Source: RCIO01 sp965232405
Lineage (GTDB): Bacteria; Pseudomonadota; Alphaproteobacteria; Rhizobiales; Rhizobiaceae
Assembly: GCA_965232405.1 (NCBI GenBank)
Contig: OZ246966.1
Coordinates: 2,666,001 to 2,730,000, forward strand
Direction of reading: 5' to 3'
DNA length: 64,000 bases
Positions 1 through 8,282 of the stretch are shown here, one piece after another. The translations under genes and the position numbers were made by a program. Position 1 is the stretch's first letter. Each line of letters begins with the position of its first letter. The notes under the pieces are model-generated. The model had not been told where the DNA came from, did not search any database, and worked only from the letters and a program-made list of their open reading frames with translations.

Positions 1-296
1 TTTTGCGAGCGCTCCTGCCTGATCGCCTCGCCTTCGCGCAGTAGCCAAAGACCGATGGAAATCAGGTTGGCGCGCAGTTCGGGCGGGAGCTCGTTTTCCT
101 CGCTGCCCAGATCCTCGATGAATGCGGTCCAGATCCGGTTCACGAAATGAACGGCCTCCACCGTCTCCTTCGATTTCGGGCCGCATTCCATTGCCTTGGT
201 CAGCATGTCGATCGATCGCGTCAGCAATTGCCGTTCGCGATCGCGGGCGTCGGCAACAGAGTCAGTCTGAATGTCGGCGTAGGAGAACTGGTACAT
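1..296 (-). CDS. flaF: Flagellar biosynthesis regulator FlaF (partial, C-terminus beyond window)
   Basis: FlaF is a small alphaproteobacterial protein that promotes flagellin synthesis or secretion and acts opposite to FlbT. The frame begins at the ATG at 296-294 with MYQFSYADIQ and stays open to base 1, giving 98 codons. It contains the typical helical stretch RQLLTRSIDMLTKAMECGP and then the WLLREGEAIRQERS end region, so only about 10 to 20 residues should be missing. It lies 40 bp downstream of flgL on the same strand, the usual rhizobial order flgE-flgK-flgL-flaF-flbT. Identification rests on these conserved segments and the gene order. The truncation is an edge effect, not a mutation. 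Confidence 0.9.
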   Translation of the reverse strand, partial: MYQFSYADIQTDSVADARDRERQLLTRSIDMLTKAMECGPKSKETVEAVHFVNRIWTAFIEDLGSEENELPPELRANLISIGLWLLREGEAIRQERSQ

Positions 297-336
297 TATG
301 TGTCGAGCTCGCTGGTTTTGCATTCCGAAAGGTTGA

Positions 337-1386
337 TCATGGCAGGTACCTGACAAGGCTGAGCTGCCGTATGCGTGATGTAAGCGTGTAGGCGGTTTCG
401 ATCTGCGCAAGCAGCGTCGTAACGCGGGTCGATGCTTCGTATGGATCGACCCCTTCAAGGTCTGAAATCTTGCCTTCGAATATGTCGATCTGCATCTGAA
501 GGCGCTCGCTTGCCGTCGTGATGCGATTTTCCACGATGCCGGTCTGTGCCTGAAGCTGGGCAATGCCGGAGATGGCCTGACCGGTCTGCGACGACGAATG
601 CTCGACTACCGCCTGCTGCGCGTTGGCGTTGAGATTGCCGTCCAGGAACACCGCGACGGAGGCGGCCGCCATCATCATCCGACGCACGCCGTCGGCATTG
701 GCGCTGACGGAGGCAGATGTTGTCTCAGTCAGCGTGATGCGCGCGGTGATCGTCTCGTCGGTCGCGTTCGACCAGTTGGTCGTCCAGTCGGCCCCCATGA
801 ACTGCGGTTCGACCACCGTGGTCAGGAAGGTCTCCATCGCAGCCTTGTCGATGGTTGCAGCCGCCGGCGCGGTGTGAGCAAAACCGAAATGGCTGCTGAA
901 AGCGCCTTCCAGCGCGGTCCGAGCCGGCGAGCCCACCGCGAAGAAGTCGTTGATCGGCGTCACATCCGTATTCACGCCGGCGAACAGGTTCTCACCGTTC
1001 AGACTGGAATTCAGCACGCCGGTCATAGTCGTGATCGCCGCATTGGCTTCGGCTATAGCAACCGCCGGCTCAACCGAACCTGAGGTCGCGGCGGTCATGG
1101 TGCTGAGATAACTCTCGGCGATATTTGCCAGCGTTTGCAGGCCCGACTGCGTGGCCTCCAGCCGCGAATTCGCCAGCGCGTTGGAATCGATAATCGTCCC
1201 AAGGCGCTCGACATCGCGCTGCAGAGAGACCGATTGGCCGGTGCGCGATCCCAACTCGAGACCGGCGTCGGCAACCCGGCCGGTCACCACTTCGCGCTCG
1301 ACCTTGATCAGTTCGGCCTGCATCTTCATCAGATGCGAACGAACCGACTGGTTCGTGTTGTAGGAAGAGATGAAGGTTGTCTTCAT
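337..1386 (-). CDS. flgL: Flagellar hook-associated protein 3 FlgL
   Basis: FlgL (HAP3) forms the second hook-filament junction ring outside the cell, between FlgK and flagellin. The 349-residue product starts MKTTFISSYNTNQSVRSHL and has the flagellin-like N-terminal helix, with an ELGSRTG segment at about residue 45. A coiled-coil C-terminal part (about 270-345) ends in TRVTTLLAQIETAYTLTSRI, as expected for a flagellin-fold protein. It begins 2 bp after the flgK stop, so the two genes are almost certainly cotranscribed. The length is normal for rhizobial FlgL. The start is the only ATG consistent with the conserved N-terminus. Confidence 0.95.
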   Translation of the reverse strand: MKTTFISSYNTNQSVRSHLMKMQAELIKVEREVVTGRVADAGLELGSRTGQSVSLQRDVERLGTIIDSNALANSRLEATQSGLQTLANIAESYLSTMTAATSGSVEPAVAIAEANAAITTMTGVLNSSLNGENLFAGVNTDVTPINDFFAVGSPARTALEGAFSSHFGFAHTAPAAATIDKAAMETFLTTVVEPQFMGADWTTNWSNATDETITARITLTETTSASVSANADGVRRMMMAAASVAVFLDGNLNANAQQAVVEHSSSQTGQAISGIAQLQAQTGIVENRITTASERLQMQIDIFEGKISDLEGVDPYEASTRVTTLLAQIETAYTLTSRIRQLSLVRYLP

Positions 1387-1388
1387 GA

Positions 1389-2849
1389 CTACCTCACAGC
1401 ATCCAGAAGTGCTGCCAGCATCGTATCGACGGTCTGCACCAGCTTGGCCGACGCCTGGTAGCTGTGCTCAAGGTCAAGCAGCAGCGACATTTCCTCGTCG
1501 ATGTTGACGCCAGTCACATTGGACAGCGCTTCTTCAGTGCGCATCATCAGCGCGCTTTTGTTTTCAGTCGCAGTCGAAGCGCTTTGGCGCAGCGCCGAGA
1601 ACCAGCTCACGGCCTCCGTGGAATAGCTGGTCAAGCTGATCGTGCCTGAAATGCCTGAAGCCGCGTCGAAGGCGATCGGTACGTCCAGAGCATCGTCATA
1701 GGCGAGCAGGAGGTTGGAATAGGATGCGCCGCCCGATGTGTTGTGCACATAGGCCGCGCCGTTGGCGCCGCCGTCACGCAGCAGGTGAGGGTTGCCGCCA
1801 ACCGAGGAATCATAGGCCGCGTTGATGCTTATGACGCCCGCCAGACCGTTCTCCAGCGTGCCGGCTGCTGGCAGCGCCGGGCCGCCTGGCCAGGTGAAGA
1901 GACCCGCAAGGTCCGGATTGACGGCGCTTGGATCGGTCTCTGCAAATGCCGTGATCAGGCCGCGCGCAATTTCGTCGAGCTGGGACTGCATGCCGCCGGC
2001 CACACCCTCGCGGATCTGGACCAGTGCCGACAGCTTGCCCGACGCGCTGGTGTTTGCGCCGCTTCCCGATGGCAGCGGCACACCGTCGATGTAAATCGAA
2101 TTGCCGGGCGCACCTGCAGCGTAGCCGGCAGTCGGCGTGAAGCTGACCTGGCGCGGCACTGTCTCAAACAGCGTGATGCCCGACGCGGTCGTCAGCATCA
2201 TGTCATTGTCGCTGCGCTTGATTACCGAGACGGGCACGATCTCGGCGATTTTCTTCAGGATCGCATCGCGCTGGTCGAGTGCGTCGTTGACGTCGCGGCC
2301 TGTTTTCGTGCCGCCCGTCACCTCGCTGTTCGCCGCTTGAAAGTCGGCAAGAAGTCTATTGAGATCGCTGACGGTGGATACGATCTCCCGGTCCACCTGG
2401 GAGCGGTATGCCTGGATCGTGTTGGTGCCGTCGTTCAGTGCACGCACCAGCTGGCGCGCCTTCTCAACGGCGTTTTCGGCGACACTCGTGTTCGAAGGCG
2501 ACGAACTGTATGTTTGCAGTGCCGACTGCAGGTCGCCGATCAGGCGCGCCGGATGGTTGGCGTTTTCGGTTCCGAAAACGTCGATGTCGAGCGCATTGAG
2601 CCCGTTGAGAAGCGTGTCCTGCGCCGACCAGGAAGACAGTGCGGACAGGTTCTGCCGAAACAGCACGTCGCTGGTGCTGCGCCGGATGTCGACGATCGAA
2701 GCGCCGTTGGCGGCGGTGGAAAGCATTGTACCCCGACGTGCGTAGTCGGGGTTCGAAGATTCGGAGATGTTGCGCGAGACAATTGTCGTCTGCCGCTGCG
2801 TATTAAGAAGCGCAGACTGCGCGATACTCAGTGCTGTAGACAGAGACAT
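1389..2849 (-). CDS. flgK: Flagellar hook-associated protein 1 FlgK
   Basis: FlgK (HAP1) is the first junction protein between hook and filament and is exported by the flagellar type III apparatus. The 486-residue protein starts MSLSTALSIAQSALLNTQRQ and carries the rod/hook-family motif around SRNISESSNPDYARR (about residues 26-40). The C-terminus EEMSLLLDLEHSYQASAKLV is the conserved FlgK helix (about 455-475). It lies between flgE (33 bp gap) and flgL (2 bp gap), consistent with one operon. No defect is visible. Confidence 0.96.
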   Translation of the reverse strand: MSLSTALSIAQSALLNTQRQTTIVSRNISESSNPDYARRGTMLSTAANGASIVDIRRSTSDVLFRQNLSALSSWSAQDTLLNGLNALDIDVFGTENANHPARLIGDLQSALQTYSSSPSNTSVAENAVEKARQLVRALNDGTNTIQAYRSQVDREIVSTVSDLNRLLADFQAANSEVTGGTKTGRDVNDALDQRDAILKKIAEIVPVSVIKRSDNDMMLTTASGITLFETVPRQVSFTPTAGYAAGAPGNSIYIDGVPLPSGSGANTSASGKLSALVQIREGVAGGMQSQLDEIARGLITAFAETDPSAVNPDLAGLFTWPGGPALPAAGTLENGLAGVISINAAYDSSVGGNPHLLRDGGANGAAYVHNTSGGASYSNLLLAYDDALDVPIAFDAASGISGTISLTSYSTEAVSWFSALRQSASTATENKSALMMRTEEALSNVTGVNIDEEMSLLLDLEHSYQASAKLVQTVDTMLAALLDAVR

Positions 2850-2882
2850 TTGTTGTTGGCCTTATGGTCTCCGCGCGACCCT

Positions 2883-4142
2883 TTAGCGCTTCAGATTCAC
2901 CAGAATGTCCATCAACTCCGAACCGGTCTGGAACACTTTGGAGTTCGCCGTGTAGTTGCGCTGCGACTCGATCATGGTGGTCAGCTCTTCGGCGATATCG
3001 ACGTTGGAATTCTCAAGCGCGCCGGAAACCACGCTGCCGCTCTTGCCCTCGGTGGGGAAGCCGATGCGTACCGTTCCGGAATCGGAACTCTGGCTGAAGA
3101 CATTGCCCGGCAAGACCTGCAGCCGGTCAGGCGATTGAACATTGGCCAGTGGAATTCGGTAGAGGGCGCGGAACGAACCATCACCATACTGGGCGTAGAA
3201 TGTGCCGTCGGGACTGATTTCGACAACCTCGATGGAGCTCGGCGGATTGCCGTTCACATAGGCATCGAACAGGGTAAAGCCGCTCGAAAGCTGGCTCATC
3301 GACGACAGGTCGATGGTCGTGTTCTGGCCGCCGGGGACCGGAATGACAATGTCGTCGGCGCTCAGTGCGGTGAGCTGGCCGTTGGTTGCGTCAAAGTCCA
3401 GCGTCTGGGTGGCCAGCGGGCCGGCGCCATAGGGGAAGAAGGTGCCGGCTGTTGCCTGGGATTGGTCGAATACGGCGACTTCCCAGGTGTTCGCGGCAGT
3501 CTTGGTGAAATAGACGTCGAGCAGAACCTCGCCGCCAAGGTTGTCATAGGCAACCATCGAGGTCTTTGCCGAATATTGCGTACCCACGACGTTGTCCGAC
3601 GGCAGCGAACCGGCTGCGACAATGGTGGCGGCTTCGGGCAGGTTGGCGGCAAGACCGCCGGACGTTGACGGGCTGGCGACAAGCGAGCTTTCCGAAATGG
3701 TGATCGGTTCGAGTCCGTCGAAGCCGTTTGCGGTCACGGTCGGCGTTCCGTTCTCGTAGGAATAACCCATGAGCTGGAAGCCGGCGGCATTGACCAGACG
3801 TCCGTTACCATCCGGCACGAAGGAGCCGGCCCTGGTGAGGAATGGAACGCCGCTGGCGTCCTGGACCACGAAAAAGCCCTGACCGCTGACCGCCAGATCG
3901 GTGGTGGAGGTCGTGTATTGCAGCACGCCGCTCTTGGAGACGTTGTTGATCGTGTTGGCTGTAACGCCGCCCGAGGCGTAGGTGCCGCCACTGCTTGGAA
4001 TGACCAGCGTGGAGAATTCGGACTTGGCCTTCTTGTAGCCAGTGGTGCTGGAGTTGGCGATGTTGTCAGCCACCGTTCCCAGCCGCGTGGCTTGTGCCGA
4101 CATGCCGGAAACGCCGGTGCGCATCATGCCAAAGAGGCTCAT
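2883..4142 (-). CDS. flgE: Flagellar hook protein FlgE
   Basis: FlgE polymerises into the extracellular hook, the universal joint of the flagellum. The 419-residue product begins MSLFGMMRTGVSGMSAQATR and contains the axial-family ADNIANSSTTGYKKAKSEF segment (about 27-45). The AVSGQGFFVVQD strand follows (about 84-95), then a variable middle, and the C-terminal pair ENSNVDIAEELTTMIESQRN and FQTGSELMDILVNLKR. It is the first gene of the flgE-flgK-flgL-flaF unit. The 129 bp upstream, between it and ftcR, should hold its promoter, a probable FtcR/Rem target by analogy with Brucella and Sinorhizobium. Confidence 0.96.
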   Translation of the reverse strand: MSLFGMMRTGVSGMSAQATRLGTVADNIANSSTTGYKKAKSEFSTLVIPSSGGTYASGGVTANTINNVSKSGVLQYTTSTTDLAVSGQGFFVVQDASGVPFLTRAGSFVPDGNGRLVNAAGFQLMGYSYENGTPTVTANGFDGLEPITISESSLVASPSTSGGLAANLPEAATIVAAGSLPSDNVVGTQYSAKTSMVAYDNLGGEVLLDVYFTKTAANTWEVAVFDQSQATAGTFFPYGAGPLATQTLDFDATNGQLTALSADDIVIPVPGGQNTTIDLSSMSQLSSGFTLFDAYVNGNPPSSIEVVEISPDGTFYAQYGDGSFRALYRIPLANVQSPDRLQVLPGNVFSQSSDSGTVRIGFPTEGKSGSVVSGALENSNVDIAEELTTMIESQRNYTANSKVFQTGSELMDILVNLKR

Positions 4143-4271
4143 AGCCTTTTCTCCTCATTCTCCTGGCCAATGTTCACGAGAATAAGCGACCTGACTTGCG
4201 CGAAGCTGTCTTTGTGAAGCATTTCAAGGGAAATGGCGGCGGTTGCTGAAGTGAACCGCCAGCGATTGGCA

Positions 4272-4940
4272 TCAGCCGACCAGCCGATAGCCTAGAAATC
4301 TTTTGGAATCGATCGGGTCGTAGCCCAGCCGGTCGCGCAGTTTCTTACGCAGCTTGCTGATGTGGCTTTCGACCACGTTTTCCTCGACCTCACCGTCGAA
4401 AATTCCATAGATTGAATTGAAGACCTGCGTCTTGGTCACCCGGCGGCCGCTGTTTGCCGCCAGATATTCCAGAATGCGCCGTTCGCGACGAGGCAGCGGC
4501 ATTGGTTCGCCGGCAATCTCCGGATCGCGTCCGTCACTGAAGACGCGCATGTCGCCGACGGTCGTGAACTTGTCCATTTCCATCGCACGGCGGCGGATGG
4601 CCGAGATGCGGGCCAGGATTTCGCGGATATGAACCGGTTTGCGGACGACGTCGTCGACGCCTGAATCGAACAGTTTCAGCGTGTTTTCGAGAGAGTTCTG
4701 GTCGGCCAGCGCAATGATCGGAGCTCCGGTGCGGTCGCGCAATCGCCTGGGAGAAACGATGTCACCCGAGCACTCGCCGATCAAAAAGGCATCGACAGCC
4801 TTCAGATCGTCGTCCGCTACGCTTTCGACCCATTCCCCGAACTCGCTCGAGCCGAAACCGGCGCTTGCGACCCCTTCGCGGCCGAAAAGCGAATTGTAAC
4901 CCTCTTTTACTAGATCACGCTCATCCACAATAACTATCAT
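4272..4940 (-). CDS. ftcR: Flagellar transcriptional regulator FtcR (Rem-type, OmpR family)
   Basis: FtcR (Brucella) or Rem (Sinorhizobium) is the OmpR-like activator of the flgE-type and other flagellar promoters, placed below VisN/VisR. The 222-residue protein has a receiver-like domain (1-115) and a C-terminal winged helix (about 130-222) with LPRRERRILEYLAANSGRRV and VVESHISKLRKKLRDRLGYD. The receiver retains the distal Lys (DDVVRKPVH), but where the acceptor Asp normally ends strand 3 it reads AFLIGEC with no Asp. Phosphorylation at the usual site is therefore unlikely; I infer control by level or partner. It has its own upstream region (4941-5162) and sits between fliK and flgE, as in relatives. 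Confidence 0.92.
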   Translation of the reverse strand: MIVIVDERDLVKEGYNSLFGREGVASAGFGSSEFGEWVESVADDDLKAVDAFLIGECSGDIVSPRRLRDRTGAPIIALADQNSLENTLKLFDSGVDDVVRKPVHIREILARISAIRRRAMEMDKFTTVGDMRVFSDGRDPEIAGEPMPLPRRERRILEYLAANSGRRVTKTQVFNSIYGIFDGEVEENVVESHISKLRKKLRDRLGYDPIDSKRFLGYRLVG

Positions 4941-5162
4941 CGGCCCGCCCTCCGAATCAGTTGAATAAAGTGTTAAGCAAGGCGTATCCGTTGGCAGGAA
5001 TCGCGGACAACCACCGAAATCTTATAGATCAAATTTTGGGAGTCGCTTATTCGGCCACCTGAGTCGAGTGTGACTGGGCAACCTGTTGTTTTGAAACAGG
5101 AAAGTGTGAGGCTGCCGCAGCATGATGATCGGCTGCGTAAGTAAAATCTTACGAAAATACCG

Positions 5163-5723
5163 TTATTCTGTAGAACAAAATGAGCGGGCCTGGGGTGTCC
5201 AGCGCCCGAAACCGGTCGCCACAAGGTTGGCGATTACCCGGCAGATATAACGTTTCTGGGCGGGGTTGTTGTTCGGCCCGGCGTGGTATCGGGCGACCGC
5301 CATCGACCAGGTATCGTGCTCGCCGCGCAGCCGTTTGAGAAACCGCGCTGCGTAGTCGACGTTTCTGGCGGGGTCGAGCATGTCGCGCGGACCGCGAAAC
5401 TGATCGCCGTGATAGTGATGGTTGATCTGCATGCATCCAAGATCGATCAGCTTCTTGCCGTCGCGGCGGGCCTTGTCGAACTCGATCACCGCTTCCGCCG
5501 CCGAACGCGGAAATACCGACCGGCCCTCGATATTCAGCGCGTAAGGGTAAAGGCTGCCCTTGCGGCCGGTTTCGGTAAGGCCGACGGCATAGAGGATGGC
5601 AGGCGGAATATCGTATCGCGCCGCCGCATCGATGATGTGCTGTTCGCAGGCGTTGGCGGCAGCGGCCGGAGCCGCCGCAACGACACTAGATATAAACGCC
5701 GCCAGAACCGTCAGCTTGCGCAT
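5163..5723 (-). CDS. Periplasmic lytic transglycosylase, SLT-like, flagellar-associated
   Basis: This is a small (186-residue) soluble lytic transglycosylase, probably cutting peptidoglycan to let the rod through. I chose the ATG at 5723 because it gives a clean signal peptide (MRKLTVLAAFISSVVAAAPA, cleaved near AAANA); the frame is open further upstream without signal-peptide character. Catalytic Glu is probably E51 in YAVGLTETGRKG, followed by the SLT motifs CMQINHHYH and ARYHAGP. The start lies inside the last 38 bp of fliK, so translation is probably coupled. In S. meliloti the gene in this position (between motD/fliK and rem) is likewise a transglycosylase-like orf. Rhizobia lack the FlgJ muramidase domain, so this may replace it. 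Confidence 0.85.
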   Translation of the reverse strand: MRKLTVLAAFISSVVAAAPAAAANACEQHIIDAAARYDIPPAILYAVGLTETGRKGSLYPYALNIEGRSVFPRSAAEAVIEFDKARRDGKKLIDLGCMQINHHYHGDQFRGPRDMLDPARNVDYAARFLKRLRGEHDTWSMAVARYHAGPNNNPAQKRYICRVIANLVATGFGRWTPQARSFCSTE

Positions 5724-7032
5724 TGGCCGAGCCACCTTGTGCGTCATTGCGATTGCCGTTTCCGCCACCCTGCCGCGATGCCTGTTCCTGCTGGCTGCCA
5801 CGATTGCCATCGGACTGGGCGAACTCGCCGCCGCGACCGGCATTGTTGGGTGTTGCTGCTGAATTCGATTGCGACTGCTGCACCGTGATGCGGTCGACTT
5901 CGATGCCCAGCCCTCGCAAGGCCGTAACGATCGTGTCGGAATCGGTGGTGAGCCGATGCCGCGCTTCGGCGTTCTCGACCGTTATCTCGACGGACAGCTG
6001 CGCCTGCGTGCCTGAGAGGCGAGCTGTAACCATGCCAAGTTCGAGCGGCTGAAGCTGGATTTTCAGGGTCGTGATCGGGCCGGTCTTGGTGGCCGACTGC
6101 GCCAATGTCGTCTGGCTTGTGGCCTCCGCGCGCTCAAGGCCCGACATGCTGTCCGCAAGCGCGTTGGCAAATGCGGCGCTTGTTACCGACATGGCAGAGG
6201 ACTGCGCCGGCATTGCCGGTGTCACGTGCTGAGAAACAACGGTTACGCCCGACAGGCGGTTGCCGTTCTGGTTCTGACTGACGGTGGGCATTTCGCGGTT
6301 CTGGCCGCTGCCACGCTGCCTGTCATCGCCACCGGATGCATCGTTCTCGGTTTCGCCTTTCGATGCGACAATCTCCTGGGCAATCTGTTGTCCCGTACCC
6401 TGCGCCTGTTCGGGCATGGCCTGGCGCGCGGTCTGGTTTGCGCCGCGCTGCAGCGCGTCAGTCCGCTGCGCGGCGGCGACCGCGCTTGCCTCGGCAGGCA
6501 ACACCGTTGGCGTTGCGGCCTTGGCCGAAGGCTCAGCCTTTTCGGCATCAGGCGCCGCAGACTTCGCTTCAGCGTCCGCGCCTTGCGGCGCGGTTTTCGA
6601 CTGTGCAACCGCCTCTGCGTTCTGGCCGGTCGCCTTGGTCTTTGCCTCGGCTTTGTCAGGAGTTGCCGCTACAGCGCCGATGATACTCGCAGTGTTGCTG
6701 GCTTCCTCGACCGCAGCGTCTTCTTCGGTATCCTCGCCCGCCTTGCCCTCGGCTTCCGCCTCTTCAGAATCATTTGCCTGCGTACCCAGCTTGCCCGAAG
6801 CGCCGTCCAGTATCGACGCGTAGCGACGCCAGATGCCGCGATCGTCGCCGGCGCCTGCGGTCTCGCCTGTCCCGCTCTTGCTTCGCGCGGCCGCTTTGTC
6901 ACTGCCGGCCTCGTCGTTCACCATGTTCTTGAAGTCGGAAGAGCCATCGTCGCCGGCCTTGCCGGCATTCTTGTCGGCACGCGGGGCAACAGCCTTGACC
7001 GACGTGTCTGCTGAGAGGGCCGCGACACTCAT
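5686..7032 (-). CDS. fliK: Flagellar hook-length control protein FliK (MotD)
   Basis: This is a secreted molecular ruler that sets hook length and switches export specificity. The 448-residue protein has a long low-complexity, Ala/Glu/Lys-rich N-terminal two-thirds (about 1-290). The compact Flg_hook domain (about 305-385) contains TTLKIQLQPLELGMVTARLS and LRGLGIEVDRITVQ. The tail is Gly/Asn/Gln-rich. In S. meliloti this locus was first called motD and later recognised as fliK. It overlaps motC by 4 bp and the downstream transglycosylase start by 38 bp. Poor conservation outside the C-terminal domain is normal for the family. Confidence 0.92.
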   Translation of the reverse strand: MSVAALSADTSVKAVAPRADKNAGKAGDDGSSDFKNMVNDEAGSDKAAARSKSGTGETAGAGDDRGIWRRYASILDGASGKLGTQANDSEEAEAEGKAGEDTEEDAAVEEASNTASIIGAVAATPDKAEAKTKATGQNAEAVAQSKTAPQGADAEAKSAAPDAEKAEPSAKAATPTVLPAEASAVAAAQRTDALQRGANQTARQAMPEQAQGTGQQIAQEIVASKGETENDASGGDDRQRGSGQNREMPTVSQNQNGNRLSGVTVVSQHVTPAMPAQSSAMSVTSAAFANALADSMSGLERAEATSQTTLAQSATKTGPITTLKIQLQPLELGMVTARLSGTQAQLSVEITVENAEARHRLTTDSDTIVTALRGLGIEVDRITVQQSQSNSAATPNNAGRGGEFAQSDGNRGSQQEQASRQGGGNGNRNDAQGGSANAQADGSGGVYI

Positions 7033-8282
7033 TCCTTCGATCCCTGTAGCATTTTGTCTATTGATTCCAGTTTCTTGTGCATATCGGCGATGAACTCGCC
7101 GCTCTTGTCCAGATCGCTTGGCACTGCCGAAACCTTGTTCACCATGGGTGCTGTACCACCGCCTGCATCGGCCATCTCTTCGTCCGCCGGTTCCGGAGCA
7201 GCCTCAGACGGGTCCATCACCGTCTCCTCCGAAACCGTTGGTTGGCTGGTCACCTCGTCCAGGATTTGAAAGGCCGCATCCAGAAGCATGCGATCGCCGG
7301 CGGAAAGCCGTCGGCTGTCGATCGATTCAAGGCGCGCCCGGACAGCCTCGACATCGTCGGTAGTGACCGCTGCGACAGTCGAATAGAGAATGGCGCGTGG
7401 ATCGTCCTCTGAGCCGATCTCGGCGGCCATGCCTTCCAGACCGGCGCGTGCAAATGCGAGAAGCTCGGTGTGCTGGTCGATGGCTGCGCGGCGCGCCAGC
7501 CGCAGATACACGACCTTTCCCTGCTCGCGTGACATCGCATTGATGATCGCGGCAATGCGGTCGAGGTCGATTGACCCGTGCAGTTCGGCGACACCGGCGA
7601 CGAAGGCGTCGGCGAACTGGCTCGCATAGGGCGAGTTCAGGAAGCGATGAACATATTGATCGCTGCCGAGCAGGAAGCGGTCAACTTCGCGTTCGGCGAT
7701 GCTGAGCGCTATCGAGCGGCGCAACGCAGCCTCCTCGACCAGCGTGCCCGGCCCCATCACCCGGGCGAGATCGAAATAGGTCAGGCTTTCGGCCGGATTG
7801 TCGTTGGCTGCGATGGAGCCCTTGATCAATGCCAGGAAAGCAGCGACCTCTGAGGGAACATCGCGCGGACTGACGTCCTTCAGCGCGTTGGCGGCGCTGC
7901 CCGGCTGGCCGCGCAGATATTCCAGCACACCGGTGCTCAGTCTCGCGTCCTGGCCTTCCAGGGAAAGCCGCGCCACGATGGTTTCCACCGTGCGCGGATT
8001 GCCACCGCTCATGGCGTAGACGAGCAGCGCGCGGAAGTTTCGCTTGTCGCCATAGTCAGCCGGACCGGTGGTCTTCAGCCGCTGGTCGATCAGTTCGATC
8101 AGCTTGCGCTGCATTGGCAGCGCGGCGTGGTCTCCATCGGCGATGCGATCCTGAACGAGCTGAAGCGAACGAACCATCTGATAGGGCTCGAGTGGAGGCA
8201 ACTCGGCCCGGGCGTTGCCGGCTGCCAGCACCGCGGCAGTCGTGGCGAGCGCAGCCGCCATATGTCGCGGCGCCAACATCAT
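7029..8282 (-). CDS. motC: Flagellar motor protein MotC (periplasmic)
   Basis: MotC is a rhizobial periplasmic motor protein that binds MotB and helps gate the proton channel. The 417-residue protein has a signal peptide (about 1-27, ending GNARA), a helical repeat-like middle (about 30-330) beginning LPPLEPYQMVRSLQLVQDRI, and an acidic linker with a C-terminal helix ending ADMHKKLESIDKMLQGSKE. It overlaps motB at its start and fliK at its end by 4 bp each (ATGA type), showing tight coupling. Its chaperone MotE is encoded at 15901-16431. Gene order motB-motC-fliK is the rhizobial signature. Confidence 0.93.
   Translation of the reverse strand: MMLAPRHMAAALATTAAVLAAGNARAELPPLEPYQMVRSLQLVQDRIADGDHAALPMQRKLIELIDQRLKTTGPADYGDKRNFRALLVYAMSGGNPRTVETIVARLSLEGQDARLSTGVLEYLRGQPGSAANALKDVSPRDVPSEVAAFLALIKGSIAANDNPAESLTYFDLARVMGPGTLVEEAALRRSIALSIAEREVDRFLLGSDQYVHRFLNSPYASQFADAFVAGVAELHGSIDLDRIAAIINAMSREQGKVVYLRLARRAAIDQHTELLAFARAGLEGMAAEIGSEDDPRAILYSTVAAVTTDDVEAVRARLESIDSRRLSAGDRMLLDAAFQILDEVTSQPTVSEETVMDPSEAAPEPADEEMADAGGGTAPMVNKVSAVPSDLDKSGEFIADMHKKLESIDKMLQGSKE

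Noticed and set aside
1743..3668. Long open frame on the plus strand opposite flgK/flgE
   Set aside because: It lies antisense to two well-conserved genes and its composition is Arg/Ala-rich, typical of a shadow frame in GC-rich DNA.
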